Notes: generated by a model not told the origin, from the letters alone. Numbered from the stretch's first letter, positions 34,894 through 46,989 are shown. The stretch: DNA of 64,000 nt from Cephalotus follicularis (GCA_001972305.1 BDDD01001619.1:40992-104991); one strand, 5' to 3'. Made by a program: numbers and translations.

Positions 34894-35824
34894 CGAGGAA
34901 GGCCAAGATCTATGGCTTGGGTAACTTCATGACTTCCACGATGATGCTACCACAAGCACTTCATACTCCATCAGTAATTGGCAGACAGAGTCACCCCTTC
35001 ACTTCACAGCCATCATATGCTGCCATTGGGACAGACGTAGGCTATCGCGAGGAGGTCATAGAGCTTCGACAGCAGATGGTGACGAGGCTCAGATGGCTCG
35101 CTCTTCTATGATTGTGGCTCAAATGACTCAGCTAACTCAAATGATGGTCGTTTAAATGGCATCGCAGTCGGGACAATCAAGATCTGACCAGAGTACGCTG
35201 CAGAACCGGTACTTCCCATCTCAGTTTTCTCCGGACTTGGACCATAGTGATTCTCCATCATAGTTTTCTTGTTTTTGTTATTTTTGACACACTTTATAAC
35301 TTTTTTTGTAAACTTATTACACTTTTCATAAGTATGATATAAAGTTTAAATGTGTTGTCTTGCTTTTTAGATGTGAATTATAATTTTGATTGAGCATTTA
35401 TGGATTGAGTCCATAGGAGAATTGAAATATAAACTGTCATTATGGTTACTGAAAAATAAATTGCAGGTTTTGCTTAAATAGGAAATGGATTCTGCTGATG
35501 AAAATCCCATATGGGATCTCTGCAGAATGGCAAGGGAACATACCCTCGGAATGCCCTCGTAATACTGCAGAACATTTTCCACAGCAAGGGGACATGCCCT
35601 GATTGGGGCTCGCCACGAACAGGTATCTGTGAGGGTGGGAACCTCGCCACACCCTCGCATGTGGTGAGGGCACTCTATAGAGAGGGCATCGTCCCCTCGC
35701 CCAATTAATGGCAAGGAAGGCAAAGGCGAGGGTTATTTCCCCTCGCCATACCCTCGCAGTTAACTTAACTGCGAGGGCATAACGAGGGGAAGTGCCCTCG
35801 CCGTTGTTGATTTTTCCTGTAGTG
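34894..35824 (+). mobile_element. CACTA (En/Spm-like) transposon, 3' end
   Basis: The right terminus reads, inward, CACTACAGGAAAAATC, a standard CACTA terminal inverted repeat. Subterminal DNA (35520-35800) is packed with short GCGAGGG/CCCTCGC repeats in both orientations, the usual transposase-binding array. At the left is a coding remnant: KAKIYGLGN near 34905-34925, followed by a region rich in Gln/Met (VIELRQQM), as in the C terminus of plant Ptta/En/Spm-type proteins. The rest of the element was cut off where the copia LTR lies. The right-hand target triplet would be AAT. Confidence 0.82.
35804..35824 (-). repeat. CACTA terminal inverted repeat (right)
   Basis: Begins CACTACAGG when read inward on the minus strand. 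The matching left repeat is not in the window. Confidence 0.85.
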
Positions 35825-36187
35825 AATGTAGGGATACAGTATTGTTTGAGGATAAATTTCTCAAATATCAAGCCAAAACCTTACCAGGCCTAGCAGGAAT
35901 GGTTACATATTCAACTTTGAAATCTGAATAAAATGCTTTTGACACTCTTCCCATATTGATTTCTGAATTAGAACCTATAAGAATATCTACAAGAGATCGA
36001 GTACCTAAGAATTTTGGTGAGGACTTTTTGACCTACCATGTAGTGGATGATCCATCCGCCAATAAGGAAGCAATAAGATCTAGGGACTCGACGTTATGGA
36101 CAGAAGCCATGCATGATGAAATGAGCTCTTTGTTACAAAATCAAACATGGCAAGCTTGCCGATTTTCCAAAGGGCGCTAAGACTGTG
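35825..36187 (+). pseudogene. pol: Ty1/copia RT N-terminal fragment
   Basis: Frame at 35956-36180 has STRDRVPKNFGEDFLTYHVV, then DSTLWTEAMHDEMSSLLQNQTW, the lead-in to copia RT (RVT_2 type). After the Trp a one-base shift is needed to continue as LADFPKGAKTV. It stops at 36187 where another LTR begins. It is probably the remains of the element into which the CACTA transposon inserted. Confidence 0.82.
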
Positions 36188-37628
36188 TGTAACACCCCAT
36201 GTCTCTTTAAGGTAGACCCTCTCTGCTTGAGTGAGGGCTCCGTCTCTTTTGTAGGAGACACCACAGTTGTGAAGTAGTATCTCCAGGTTTGTTTGAAGCT
36301 ATTCGGGTATGGCCCTGGTCATTTCCTCCGGGTTATTTGAGAATTCCTCGATTCTTGCCATTCTGGAAGTTTCGCTGTTAGTACGCCTCCGTGGTGGACG
36401 ACATGATCTTTGTGCTAAAGTCAGGAGATGAGCGCGCATGGGGCTTCATACATAATCCTAGCAGGTGACAAGTTTGGGCATGCGGCTTGGGCCGGCCTCG
36501 ATTGGGTCTGCTCGGATGAGATGCTCGGCTTCAGAGCAGACCTATGTTTTGTTGCAAAGCTTGTGAGGTGCCCTTACTGTAGGCACAGATTTAAGTTAAG
36601 TTGGCTAATGTATCAGCTTCAGGTTGTGATGCTCTGCGTCAATTATTGCAGAGCAGACCTTGTCTTTGTAGAGTAGACGAGGGCAAAGCAGACCAGAGCA
36701 GGGCAGACCAGACCATGACAAAGCAAACCAGAGAAGACCTGGTCTAGGTTGAGCATACTAGGATGAGCATACTATGTTGAGCAAACCTGGATGGGCAGAC
36801 TAGAATGAGCAGAGCTGGTTGAGCAGACCTGGGAGCAGCTAGGAGCCAACAGGAAGGTTCTAGTTAAGCAAACCTGGGCTGGGGCCTGTTTTATTAAAGC
36901 CCAAAACTTCGGCCTATTATGTTTCAAATTCTTCAAAACTCTAGAAGGCTCTTCATACTCATATATATCATGCCCATTATATCCTAAATTCTCCAAAAAT
37001 CTAGAAGGCTCTTCACGCTTAGCTATGAAAATAAAAATGATAGAGGGTGACAAGCCTTTCTTCATTCTTTGCGTTGGCCGAATTTCATATTCTCCAAGCT
37101 TCCCTTACTCTCTCTTGGTCAAAGTTTCATCATCAAGAAAGCAAGAATAGAAGTGAATTCTCTTCCATTATTCAACTATATCATAACGTGGATCCAATAG
37201 CTGATCCAAAGCTTCGAGATGATAGTTCGTGGTAGCATATTTCAGTAAATGTGTGAGTGGGACATTCCCTTCTCATCCTTTATGATCATTGAGACTTATA
37301 CAAATATCTTATGTTGAGCAAGTTCTTTAACTGTGAGGTGATTCACAAGCATATGAGTGCTCAGACTCTAAGTAACGAGGTTACCTTGCCATGTTATATA
37401 TCATCAGACTAATGATATCGTACTCTATACTCTGATGCTGGTACTCTGTGACTCGTCACATAAGATACAATACCGATCAAGGCTGAGGTATACATATGAC
37501 GCTCAACTCTCCTTAGTAGTCCCATTGTCTATGATGGGGTGCTACGTGGGAACTGCCCCCAGGAACCCATAGCCTGGATCTACGGTATACCGTTGGTCTA
37601 TGATGGTATGCTGAGTGTGAATGCAGCA
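36188..37628 (+). mobile_element. LTR-like sequence, left part
   Basis: Starts TGTAACACCCCATG, a typical gypsy LTR opening. No coding frame. It holds a stretch of short gagcagacc-type repeats at 36640-36880. Interrupted at 37628 by the SIRE-like element; resumes at 46936. I could not find its terminus or family. Confidence 0.5.
36640..36880 (+). repeat. Degenerate short tandem repeat (GAGCAGACC type)
   Basis: About 15 irregular copies of gagcagacc, gggcagacc and gagcatact, 10-20 bp apart. Confidence 0.65.
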
Positions 37629-38827
37629 TGAATATACTACAAGGGGGGGTGAATTGTAGTATTGAATAGTCTAATGAACTTTTTCGGATAAATCAAATTA
37701 AAACTATGAAAACAAATTAAATAAACAAGCAAGGCAAATAAACAATGTAATTGAAGAGAGAGGGTTAGAGAGGTGCAAACAAGATTTTATAGTGGTTCAG
37801 CAAATCTCGTGCCTACGTCCACTTTTCCCAATGACCTCCTTGAGATTCCACTAGATTCCTTTTAGTACACTTCGATTTAGGATTTCGGGTGCAAATCGTA
37901 ACACCTTACAATTTGAGTGATTGACCTCAATCACTTTTGGGTTCACTCCCTAATCTCACTAAGGGTTCACTCCCCTATCTTACTGAGGGTTCACTTCCCT
38001 TTACAAGTGTGGATTACAAAGATGATTTGTGTTTTTGGATAACCTCTCAAAAGGTTTTATATAGCTATGTAATTACAGAAAATGATTGCTCTCAAATAGA
38101 CAAAAAAATCTTGATAGTGCTTTGATATTGATTTGAAAGTTGGGGATTTGCTCTTGATATTCTTGTGCTTGCTTGATCGAGTTGTATCTTGTTCTCTCTT
38201 GTTCTCTACTTGTTCAATGTTATAATCTCCAGTTTATAGTTGATTTTGAAGTGATAGAGCCATTGCTTGTGTCTTGGGACTTGTTGCTTAAAAGACGGTG
38301 CATTAAAATGTAGTCAGTAATTGTTCCCAGTGCGCAAATCGTCGACGATGTTCCTCAAAGTGGCGCCGCTTATGTGACCGTTGTACATTTGAATTTGAAT
38401 CTGTATGCTCAAAGCACTGAAGGTTTGAATTTGGAGTCGACTGTTTAACACAAAGCGCTGAGGTTTCTTCAAATCGTCGCCGCTTTGTGCAAATTAATTG
38501 GCCTTAAAAGTTTCTGTAATTGACCGTTGATGTAGAGTGCTTAAGCGTTGATGCCTTGGCTCAAAGCGCTGACGCTTTCCTTAGACCGTCAACGGTTTGA
38601 CGAATTTCTCCTTTACTAAAAATGCTTCAACTGTTGATGCTTTGCACTCAGGCTTTGAAGGTTTCCTTAAGCGTTGACGGTTTCATCATGACCGTCGACG
38701 CTTAGCCCTGTGCCTGTAATTTCTTGTTTTTTCTTTACAACATTTTATCTTTACTTGCACAAAAAGAAACTTTGTTAAATGCAAATATGTTATCATCAAA
38801 ACTCGGATTAAGACATAAATGTCAACA
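37629..38827 (-). mobile_element. SIRE-like 3' LTR (minus element)
   Basis: TGAATATACTAC to TGTCAACA on the plus strand. Motif cluster at 38338-38705; minus-strand TATAAAC at 38232-38238. Confidence 0.93.
38338..38705. repeat. GTCGAC-core motif cluster 8 (SIRE LTR)
   Basis: Copies such as aaatcgtcgacgat, accgtcgacgctta and agcgttgacggttt mixed with aagcgctgacgcttt. The equivalent cluster in the other LTR is at 46438-46808. It starts about 100 bp upstream of the TATA-like site. Confidence 0.75.
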
Positions 38828-38842
38828 ATCTCCCCCTTTTTT
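38828..38842 (-). other. Polypurine tract, SIRE-like (minus)
   Basis: The minus strand reads AAAAAAGGGGGAGAT against the LTR TG. Confidence 0.9.
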
Positions 38843-39244
38843 ATGATGACAAAAATTTGCTATATTTTAGACAAGTTAAAAAATATAGCAATGCAGAAGT
38901 TAAAAATCAAATAACTCCCCCTTAGTATGACAAGGGGTTTTAACTTATCATTCTCCCCACTAATCTCTCCCTTTTATGTTATAACATCAAAAAGCTTTAA
39001 GAATAATAAACACGACATCAAAATATATTTCGACAAGCATATTTAATAACATCAAACCATTAAAACATCAAACCATTAAAAAAACATCAAACTTACAATA
39101 TTCAAACAGATTAAAAAATCATGTTGTTTTCACATTACAAACCATCATAATTCAAACTTCATAACAATTTACAAACTTCAAATTATTTTTCAAACACCAA
39201 TCAAAATGAACAAAATGCGAAATGAAAAATGTAGATGCATGAGC

Positions 39245-40477
39245 TCAATCGTCCATGGGATCATCCATGTCGCCCTCCATATCACCCATATCGTCGGTAG
39301 CTCCGTCTTCTATTGGATTAGCATCATCTTCCTGGCTCGAGGATGATGTAATGATGCCTTCATCACCAATCATCATGTTCTCCACAAGCTTTCTTGCTAT
39401 TCTCTTTTCCCTTCACTTGATTGTTTGAATATCCATTTTCATTCCCTTGATAGCTTGGATTAATTCTTCAAACTGATTGCTTGGCAAGTTTACATTTGGT
39501 GTTGGATTGACTTCAGGCGTTCTTGCTTCTTCACCTTGAACCTCTTCACCTTCTTCTTCCCCACCTTATTCTCCACCTTCTTCTCTAGTCACCCTATTAG
39601 AATCCTCCTCTCTAGGTATCCATGTCCCAAGCCTTTTATGCTTTTTGAACCCCATTCTCCCTAGGGTTCCTTTTCCTAATTTGTCCGCACTTTGGAGTGC
39701 ATGGTGCACCTCTCCACTCAAGTCTACTCTAAAGTGCATGAGGATTTTTGTGATTATGTTGCTATAGGGTAATCTAGAGTTCTCCCTAGAATGCATGGCA
39801 TGCATATGGTTGATTATAAGCTTTGGTATACAAATTCTTTGACCCGTGATGATATATGGAACATTGTGAATGCTTTCATATGGGTCACCTCATCAAAACT
39901 ACCGGCTTTAGGAAAGATATGCGTAGCTACGGCACGGTGTAGGAACCTATGGTGAAGACTAAGGTGCCTACATTCGTTGCATTACTTGTGCGTTTTCACC
40001 AAATAGCAACCGCACACACTCTTCCTTGTTAAATGCATTGTCAATAATCCAATTTCTTTTATTCCAACCCCTAGCACCTTCATAGGGTATATATAAAATA
40101 GTGGCTAGGGTTGTGAATTTAAATTCTATCTCCTTATATTTAACCTTAGTGTACAAATCTACACTAGAGCTAGAGAGAATATTTACATAAAATTCCTTCA
40201 TCAATTTAGGATGATAGGGGAGGTTTATTCTAAAGAGTAGAGCTAGTCCTTGGGCCTCTAACCACTCAACTATTGGAAATCCCTCATTAAGACAAAAATC
40301 AAAATCGAGAGTTTTACCTACTAGAATTTTCCGTTCATAGTAGGCCTTTGGATACCTCACGACTTGAGGGAAATCATCTGGTGAAGATGGTACCTCAACA
40401 TTTCTGCCCTTCTTTCTTCCAATGCTCTTCTTCCTTTTTGAGCCTTCTCCAATCTCAATGTTCTTTGATTTAGGCAT
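39245..40477 (-). pseudogene. Extra 3' gene of SIRE-like element (plant transposon-domain-like)
   Basis: Lies between RNase H and the PPT. The start at 40477 gives MPKSKN and a basic stretch (KRKKSIGRKKGRN, nuclear-localisation-like). A globular part follows with ILVGKTLDFDF, KLMKEFYVNIL and FTTLATILYIPYEG; a shifted frame continues with LHHRFLHRAVATHIFP and MKAFTMFHISSRVKEF; then YSNIITKILMHF and MGFKKHKRLGTW, a helical KGMKMDIQTIK segment, and an acidic tail ending MDDPMDD at 39245. The same order is found at 56965-58327. The globular part resembles the 'putative plant transposon protein' domain I recall from plant proteins (family name from memory). I see no membrane segment, so it does not look like an envelope. 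Confidence 0.75.
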
Positions 40478-40619
40478 ATTTGGTGAGAGTATTTGGTTTA
40501 GAAATGAATTTCGATGGGAAATCAGTTTGAAATAGCCAGAGAGAGGATTGAGTTTTAGGTTTTAGGTATTGTGCTTAAAAATGGCTAGTAGACGAGGGGT
40601 TCTATTTTAAAACACTACT

Positions 40620-40800
40620 AAAGCGTCGACGCTTTTAAGAGAAGCGTCATCGCTTTGTGCATTTTGCACAATTCTAGCAAAACTACAGTGTGAAGCGCTG
40701 ACGCTTTTACGCAAGGCATCGGAGCTTTGAAAGTTTTGCACAATTCGAGTTCTAAATGCAGTGTGAAGCGCTAACGCTTTCAGTCTAGGCGTCGGTGCTT
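40620..40800. repeat. GTCGAC-core motif cluster 9, upstream of the extra gene
   Basis: aaagcgtcgacgctttta, agaagcgtcatcgcttt, gaagcgctgacgctttt, aggcgtcggtgctt. It lies between the pol stop (40901) and the extra gene's start (40477), outside the LTR. Confidence 0.75.
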
Positions 40801-40900
40801 TGCTCTGTTTTTCTTCCGATTTTTCGATATCACGATTTAATGAATGCAAATGATGCAAAAATGAGCATACAAGCACATCAAACAACAACATATGATCATA

Positions 40901-41221
40901 TCAATCAATTTTACACAAACTTAATTCCAATCTAAATTTTGAGAATGTTTGTTCATCTAATGGTTTAGTGAATATATCCGCTACTTGGTCTTGTGTGGGT
41001 ACGAAAACTAGTTCGATGTCTCCCTTTTCTATATGATCCTTTATGAAGTGATATCTAATGTCTATATGTTTAGTTCTTGAGTGGTGTACAGGATTTTTTC
41101 CTAAGCATATTGCACTAGTGTGATCACACCTTATGGGCACTTTTTCAAAACTAAAGCCGTAATCGAGGAGTTGTTGTTTCATCCACATTATTTGTGCGCA
41201 ACAACTTCCATGGCAATATGC
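40901..41221 (-). pseudogene. pol: SIRE-like RNase H, C-terminal part
   Basis: MWMKQQLLDYGFSFEKVPIR, GKNPVHHSRTKHIDIRYHF and QVADIFTKPLDEQTFSKFR. A block that should begin near 41222 (SVALSTTEAEYIA-like in relatives) is broken around a stop. It ends in the expected way (SLCKID stop). Confidence 0.9.
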
Positions 41222-42497
41222 TCAGCTGCTAAACCAAGAAATGAGCATATTTCCTAGGAATTGGCATGTGTCACTAGTACTCTTTCTATCTACTTTATAT
41301 CCTCCGAAATCGTCATCAGAGTATGTATGCAAGTCAAAAGATGAGTTACTAGGATACCAAAGTCCTAATGTTGGTATATAAGCTAAATATTTAAAAATTC
41401 TTTTTACCGCATGCAAATGGGATTCTTTAGGGGATACTTGAAATCTAGCACACAAACATACACTAAACAAGATATCCGGTATACTAGTCATTAAATAAAG
41501 CAACGAGCCTATCATACTCCTATAGAGTTTTTGGTTGATAGATTTACCTTGCTCGTGTTTATCTAACCTTGTCGTTGTGCTCATCAGAGTCTTACTCTTC
41601 TTGGAATTTTCCAATCCAAATATTTTGAGTAGGTCTTTGACGTACTTGGATTGGTTGATGAAGATGGCGTCCTTAATTTGCTTTACTTGAAGTCCAAGAA
41701 AGAAATTGAGCTCTCCCATCATGCTCATCTCGAATCTGCATAATCCTAGCAAATTCCTTGCACAAATCTTCATTAGCAGAACCAAATATTATGTCATCAA
41801 CATATATTTGCACAATTAATATATCTTTATTAAGAGACTTAGTAAAAAGTGTTATATCAATTGTCCCTCTCTTAAAACCGTTTTCAAGTAAGTAGCCACT
41901 AAGTTTTTTATACCAAGCTCTAGGAGCTTGTTTTAAAACATATAAGGCTTTTGAAAGCTTAAAAAAATGATTTGGCAAATGTGGGCTTTCAAATCTGGGA
42001 GGTTGTTCTACAGAGACTTCCTCTTTTATTAGACCATTTGAAAAGGCACTTTTTACATCCATTTGAAAGAGGGTAAAGTCTTTAAAGGATGCATATGCAA
42101 GTAAAATACGTATTGATTCTAATCTAGCTTCCGGTGCATAGGATTCATCAAAGTCAATTCCCTCTTCTTGGGAATAACCTTTGGCAACTAACCTAGCTTT
42201 ATTTTCAATAACTATACTTTGTTCATCCATCTTATTTCTATAGACCCATTTTGTACCAATTATATTATGGTTTTTAGGCCTAGGTACTAGATTCCATACT
42301 TTATTGCGTTCAAATAGATTAAGTTCTTCTTGCATGGCATTTATCCAATTTTCATCTTTTTCTGCTTCTTCTATATTCCTAGGTTCTATTTGAGATAAAA
42401 AGGCAATATAGTTATGATTTAGACTAGACCTAGTAGTTACTCCTAGTCTAAGATTACCTAACATAGCTTCATGAGGATGTCCTCTCACCACCTTCAA
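41222..42497 (-). pseudogene. pol: SIRE-like reverse transcriptase and RNase H start
   Basis: Frame 42497-41673 has RTRS-like [53 protein letters not shown] and catalytic [11 protein letters not shown] (Asp-Asp at 41793-41798). A one-base shift near 41770 moves into frame 41785-41222, with [29 protein letters not shown] and DDDFGGYKVDRKSTSDTCQF. Both pieces are otherwise good matches to copia RT. Confidence 0.92.
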
Positions 42498-43378
42498 GGT
42501 CTTGTCTTGAAGAGCTTATTGGTAGCTTTGAGAGAGTTCTCCATTCATAGACTCCTTCTTGCTATCATCTAGATTTAGCTCCTCAATCTTATTTTCTATA
42601 GAATCTACAGAGTCAACATTAACAACTTCTTCGTCGACTTTGGAGTCGAACTTACCAAGATGGTCTTTTCTATGCAGCATTTGCATCCGAAGGCATGAAA
42701 GTAACCAATGTTAGGCTTTCTCCCCCTCCATAATTCATATGGAGTCTTTTTGAGAATAGACCTTATAGATATACGATTTAAGACATAACACCAAGTATTT
42801 ATAGCTTCCACCCAAAAATATTTTGGCAAATTATTTTCATTTAAAAGAGTTCTACACATTTCTTGTAGAGTTCTATTCTTCCTTTCAACAACCTCATTTT
42901 GTTGAGGTGTTCTAGGAGTAGAGAACTCATGTGTAAAGCCATTTTCATTGCAAAAGTTCTCAAAAAGATGATTTTCAAACTCTTTTCCATGATCACTTCT
43001 AATTTTTAAAACAGAAGTGTCCTTTTCTTTTTGAAAAATTTTACAAAAAATTGAAAATTGTTTAAAAGCTTCATTTTTATGGGCAAGGAAAATAGTCCAT
43101 GTATATCTAGAGTAATCATCAACAATAACCATGGCATACGATTTACCACCTAGACTTCTAATATCAAAAGGTCTAAATAGGTCGATATGCAATAGTTGCA
43201 ATGGCCTAGTTGTACAGACTATGTCTTTGTTCTTAAAGGATACTCTAGTTTACTTTCGATATTGAAGAGCATCACATAATTTATCTTTTTCAAAGCTAAT
43301 TTTGGGAAGGCCTTTAACTAGTTCTTGCTTTGAAAGTTTTGATATTGTTGACATACCTACATGACCTAGTCTCCTATG
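42498..43378 (-). pseudogene. pol: SIRE-like integrase
   Basis: The HHCC region begins HRRLGHVGMSTISKLSK (43378 down). The core is LLHIDLFRPFDIRSLGG, KIRSDHGKEFENHLFENF and TPQQNEVVERKNRTLQEM, keeping D, D and E. After FGCKCCIEKT a one-base shift occurs, and most of the integrase-RT linker is lost; VDEE and DSVDSIENK-like pieces remain at 42560-42620. A stop after the Gag-like SWL block (TGG to TGA at about 43379) separates it from protease. Confidence 0.9.
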
Positions 43379-43804
43379 TCATAGCCAACTATCTTCATTT
43401 ATGGAAACTAGACATTTAACATTTTGCAAGTCATTTAAATTTACAACATATACATTTCCATGTCTATATCCAATGAACCTAGTTTGGTTATTATCGATAT
43501 CTATTACTTTACAAGCATATTTTTCAAAAGTGACTCTACAATCCTTGTCACATAATTGACTTATACTCAAGAGATTGTGTTTGAGTCCATCCACATATAA
43601 TACATTATGAATAGAAGTTTGAGTGTTACCTATGGAGCCAAAACCCATAATCTTTCCTTTTGCATTATCTCCAAAGGTGACATCTCCTCCTTCCTTTGAC
43701 TTGAAGTTGACAAAAAGGCTTTTGTCACCCGTCATATGCTTGGAGCACCCACTATCCAAGTACCATTGCGTCTTCTTGGATAGTGCCTTCAAGCACATCC
43801 ACAA
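43379..43804 (-). pseudogene. SIRE-like aspartic protease
   Basis: Contains YLDSGCSKHMTGDKSLF, the copia retropepsin site, intact. Also FGDNAKGKIMGFGS and NVLYVDGLKHNLLSISQLCD, typical of SIRE and related elements. In frame with integrase beyond the stop. Confidence 0.92.
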
Positions 43805-43813
43805 AAAATAAAT

Positions 43814-45648
43814 TCAAGTTTTTGTTTGAGGTACCCAACTAATTTTGGGTCCCTTGGGGTTAGTTACAATGGTTCCTTTAGGAACCCAACTTTTCTTAAT
43901 TCTAATAAAATTTGAATCACGCAAAATATTTCTCTTGTAAAAGCATGAAGAAGAAACATGTCCTTGTTTACCACAATTATTACAAGTGACATTTATTTTT
44001 CTTTTATTAATGACATTTTTCTTATAGAAGCAAGATGATGATTTATGTCCAAATTTACCACAATGGATACAAGAGGTATTTATACTTTTCCTATTCATGG
44101 CATTTCTCTTATGGAAACAAGATAAAGATGCATGTCCAATTCTACCACAATAATCACAAATAATTTTCACAATTTTCTTCTTAATAGAGACTTTCTCTAC
44201 TTTATCCTTTTCTATCATTTCTTTCCTTTCAAAGAAATTTTGATATAGCTTTACATTATTCATTTCTTCATATCCTAATCCCGCTTTATCGAAGACACAG
44301 CTTTGCATTCCTAAAAGGCTTTCTAGTTTTTCACTACTATTTAAAAACTTTGAGAAAGTTTTCTTTAGAGCATCTATTTCTACCTTAAGGTTTTCATTTT
44401 CTTTCACTAAATAAGCTACTTCATTTTCTAAAAGATCTATCTCAACTTCTTTAGAATTATCTTCCCGAGTCAATTTAATTGATGTTAATTCATTATTTTC
44501 ATTTGTTAAGGTTTTAACCTTTTTCTTTAGGGAGGCTATAATTGAACTATTTTTTTCTACAACTGTAACAAGTTCGTCATAACTTACCTCGTCATTTTTC
44601 TCCTCTTCTTCCTCCTCCAAAGCCATCAATGCCAATTGAGCTACTTGTTCCCGTGTGTCCTCATCCGAGCTTGTATCATCGCATCATCCCATGTGGCAAT
44701 CATTGCTTTCTTTTTCTTCAAGGATTCCTTCTTCTTTAGTCGAGGGCAATCACTTTTGTAATGCCCCGACTTGTTGCATTCAAAACAAATGATTTCTTCT
44801 ATTTTGCTCGACTCTCCCTTTTGATGGATCTTCTTGTTTGGTTTTCCACCAAACTTCTTTTTATTGCCTACGAACTTCTTGAACTTCCTTGTGAAAAGGG
44901 AAAGTTCTTCATCATCATCGGAGTCTTCAATTGTGGATGACTTCAAAGAAACCACCTTTTTCTTCTTTTTCTCCTTCTCTTCATCATCATCTTTCTTTTG
45001 CATTGATAGCTCATGGGTCATTAGTGACCCTAGAAGGTCCTCCAAGGGAAGGATATTGAGATTATTGGCTTCTTCGATTACCATTACCTTGGGCATCCAC
45101 GATCTTGTCAAGCACCTAAGGATCTTTCTCAACATTTCACTGTTGGAATAAGTTTTATCTAAATATTGCAATGCATTAATAATATTGGTAAATCTAGTAA
45201 ACATAGATTTGATATCCTCATTCTCATTTATTGTGAACATTTCATTATCGTGAACAAGCATGCTTATTTTAGCTTCTTTGACTTGGTTTGTACCTTCGTA
45301 GGTAACTTCAAGTCTATCCCACATTTCCTTAGCGGAAACTCAAGACGAAACTCTATTAAATTCGCTAAAATTTATAGAACAAATTATGATATGTTTAGCT
45401 TTAGGATTCATTTGTACTCTCCTCATATCTTCATCATTATAAGTATTTATAGGTTTAGGAATACTTTCTCCATTTTGCTCTCTAATACAGGGTAGGTTTG
45501 GACCATCAACAATGAGGTCTCACAAGTTATAATCTAGGGATTGAATAAAGATGGCCATTTTTGCCTTCCAATAGCTATAGTTCTTTCCATCAAAAAATGG
45601 AGGCTTAGAGATATTTTGACTTTCTCTGGTGTTCATGTTCATTGTCAT
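43814..45648 (-). pseudogene. gag: SIRE-like Gag with four zinc knuckles
   Basis: The start at 45648 gives MTMNMNTRESQNISKPPFF. Stops at 45520-45522 (Trp to TGA) and 45340-45342 interrupt the capsid part (MWDRLEVTYEGTNQVKEAK). The first knuckle is CFECNKSGHYKSDC near 44765. A one-base shift near 44680 leads to an acidic patch, a predicted coiled coil (SIIASLKKKVKTLTNENNEL to LKVEIDALKKTF) and three more knuckles in tandem: CDYCGRIGHASLSC, CIHCGKFGHKSSSC and CNNCGKQGHVSSSC, each followed by a basic FxKxN spacer. Confidence 0.92.
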
Positions 45649-45692
45649 TCTAGATCTTTAAGGCTCTAACAATTAAGAATTATAAGCCTACA

Positions 45693-45704
45693 GCTCTGAT
45701 ACCA
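45693..45704 (-). other. Primer-binding site, tRNA-Met(i) type
   Basis: The minus strand reads TGGTATCAGAGC two bases inside the 5' LTR at 45707. Confidence 0.9.
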
Positions 45705-45706
45705 AT

Positions 45707-46930
45707 TGAATATACTACAAGGGGGGGTGAATTGTAGTATTGAATAGTCTAATGAACTTTTTCGGATAAATAAAATTAAAACTATGAAAACAAATTAAAT
45801 AAACAAGCAAGTCAAATAAACAATGTAATTGAAGAGAGAGGGTTAGAGAGATGCAAACAAGATTTTATAGTGGTTCATCAAATCTCGTGCCTACGTCCAC
45901 TTTTCCCAAGGACCTCCTTGAGATTCCACTATATTCCTTCTAGTACACTTCGATTTAGGATTCCGGGTGCAAATCCTAACACCTTACAATTTGAGTGATT
46001 GACCTCAATCACTTTTGGGTTCACTCCCCAATCTCACTAATGGTTCACTCGCCTTTTTCACTTAGCGTTCACTCCCCTATCTCACTTAGGGTTCACACCC
46101 ATTTACAAGTGTGGCTTACAAAGATGGTTTGTGTTTTTGGATAACCTCTCAAAAGGTTTGATATAGCTATGTAATTAAAGAAAATGATTGCTCTCAAATA
46201 GACAAAAAATCTTGATAGTGCTTTAATATTGATTTGAAAGTTGGGGATTTGCTCTTGATATTCTTGTGCTTGTTTGATCTAGTTGTATCTTGTTCTCTCT
46301 TGTTCTCTACTTGTTCAATGTTATAATCTCCAGTTTATAGCTGATTTTGAAGTGATAGAGTCGTTGCTTGTGTCTTGGGAGTTGTTTCTTCAAAGACAAC
46401 GCATTAAAATGTAGTCAGTAATTGTTCCCACTGTGCAAAGCATTGATGGTGTTCCTCAAAGCGTCGCCGCTTATGTGACCATTGTACATTTGAATTTGAA
46501 TCTGTCTGCTCAAAGCGTTGAAGGTTTGAATTTGGAGTCGATGATTTAACACAAAGCGTTGATGGTTTCTTCAAAGCGTAGCCGCTTTGTGCAAATTAAT
46601 TGGCCTCAAAAGTTTCTGTAATTGACCGCTGATGTAGAGTGCTTAAGCGCTGACGCCTTGGCTCAAAGCGCTGACGCTTTCCTCAAACCGTCGACGGTTT
46701 GAGCAATTTCTCCTTTGCTAAAAAATGCTTCAACCATTGACGCTTTGCACTCAGGCTTCGAAGGTTTCCTTAAGCGCTGGCGGTTTCATCATGACCGTCG
46801 ACGCTTAGCCCTGTGCCTGTAATTTCTTCGTTTGTCTTTGCAACATTTTATCTTTATTTGCACAAAAAGAAACTTTGTTAAATGCAAATATGTTATCATC
46901 CAAACTCGGATTGAGACATATATGTCAACA
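45707..46930 (-). mobile_element. SIRE-like 5' LTR (minus element)
   Basis: Counterpart of 37629-38827, 25 bp longer mostly owing to an extra copy of a 'ggttcactcccc' repeat near 46040. Motif cluster 46438-46808, minus-strand TATAAAC at 46333-46339. Confidence 0.93.
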
Positions 46931-46989
46931 CAGCAGAAGCTCTGTTACTCACCTATCAGACCTTGTTTGGTTATCTGATGACATGTTAG

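Larger units (their letters stand above)
37629..46930 (-). mobile_element. SIRE/Maximus-like Ty1/copia element, full length
   Basis: A 9.3-kb minus-strand element with LTRs 37629-38827 and 45707-46930, PBS 45693-45704, gag, protease, integrase, RT and RNase H (45648 to 40901), an additional 3' gene (40477-39245) and a PPT at 38828-38842. The TSD CAGCA lies at 37624-37628 and 46931-46935. All domains are present but carry at least four stops and several one-base shifts. The large Gag with multiple zinc knuckles, the PPT and the extra gene point to the SIRE/Maximus lineage. Confidence 0.94.

Noticed and set aside
35446..35871. 141-codon minus-strand frame and its neighbours
   Set aside because: Made of CACTA subterminal repeats and runs over the transposon end into unrelated sequence.
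39245..40477. Envelope gene in the SIRE-like element
   Set aside because: The position fits an env-like ORF, but I see no signal peptide, membrane helix or cleavage site, while basic, coiled-coil and acidic parts are visible.
44834..45151. Ser/Phe-rich 105-codon frame, plus strand
   Set aside because: Antisense of the Lys/Asp/Glu-rich part of SIRE-like Gag.
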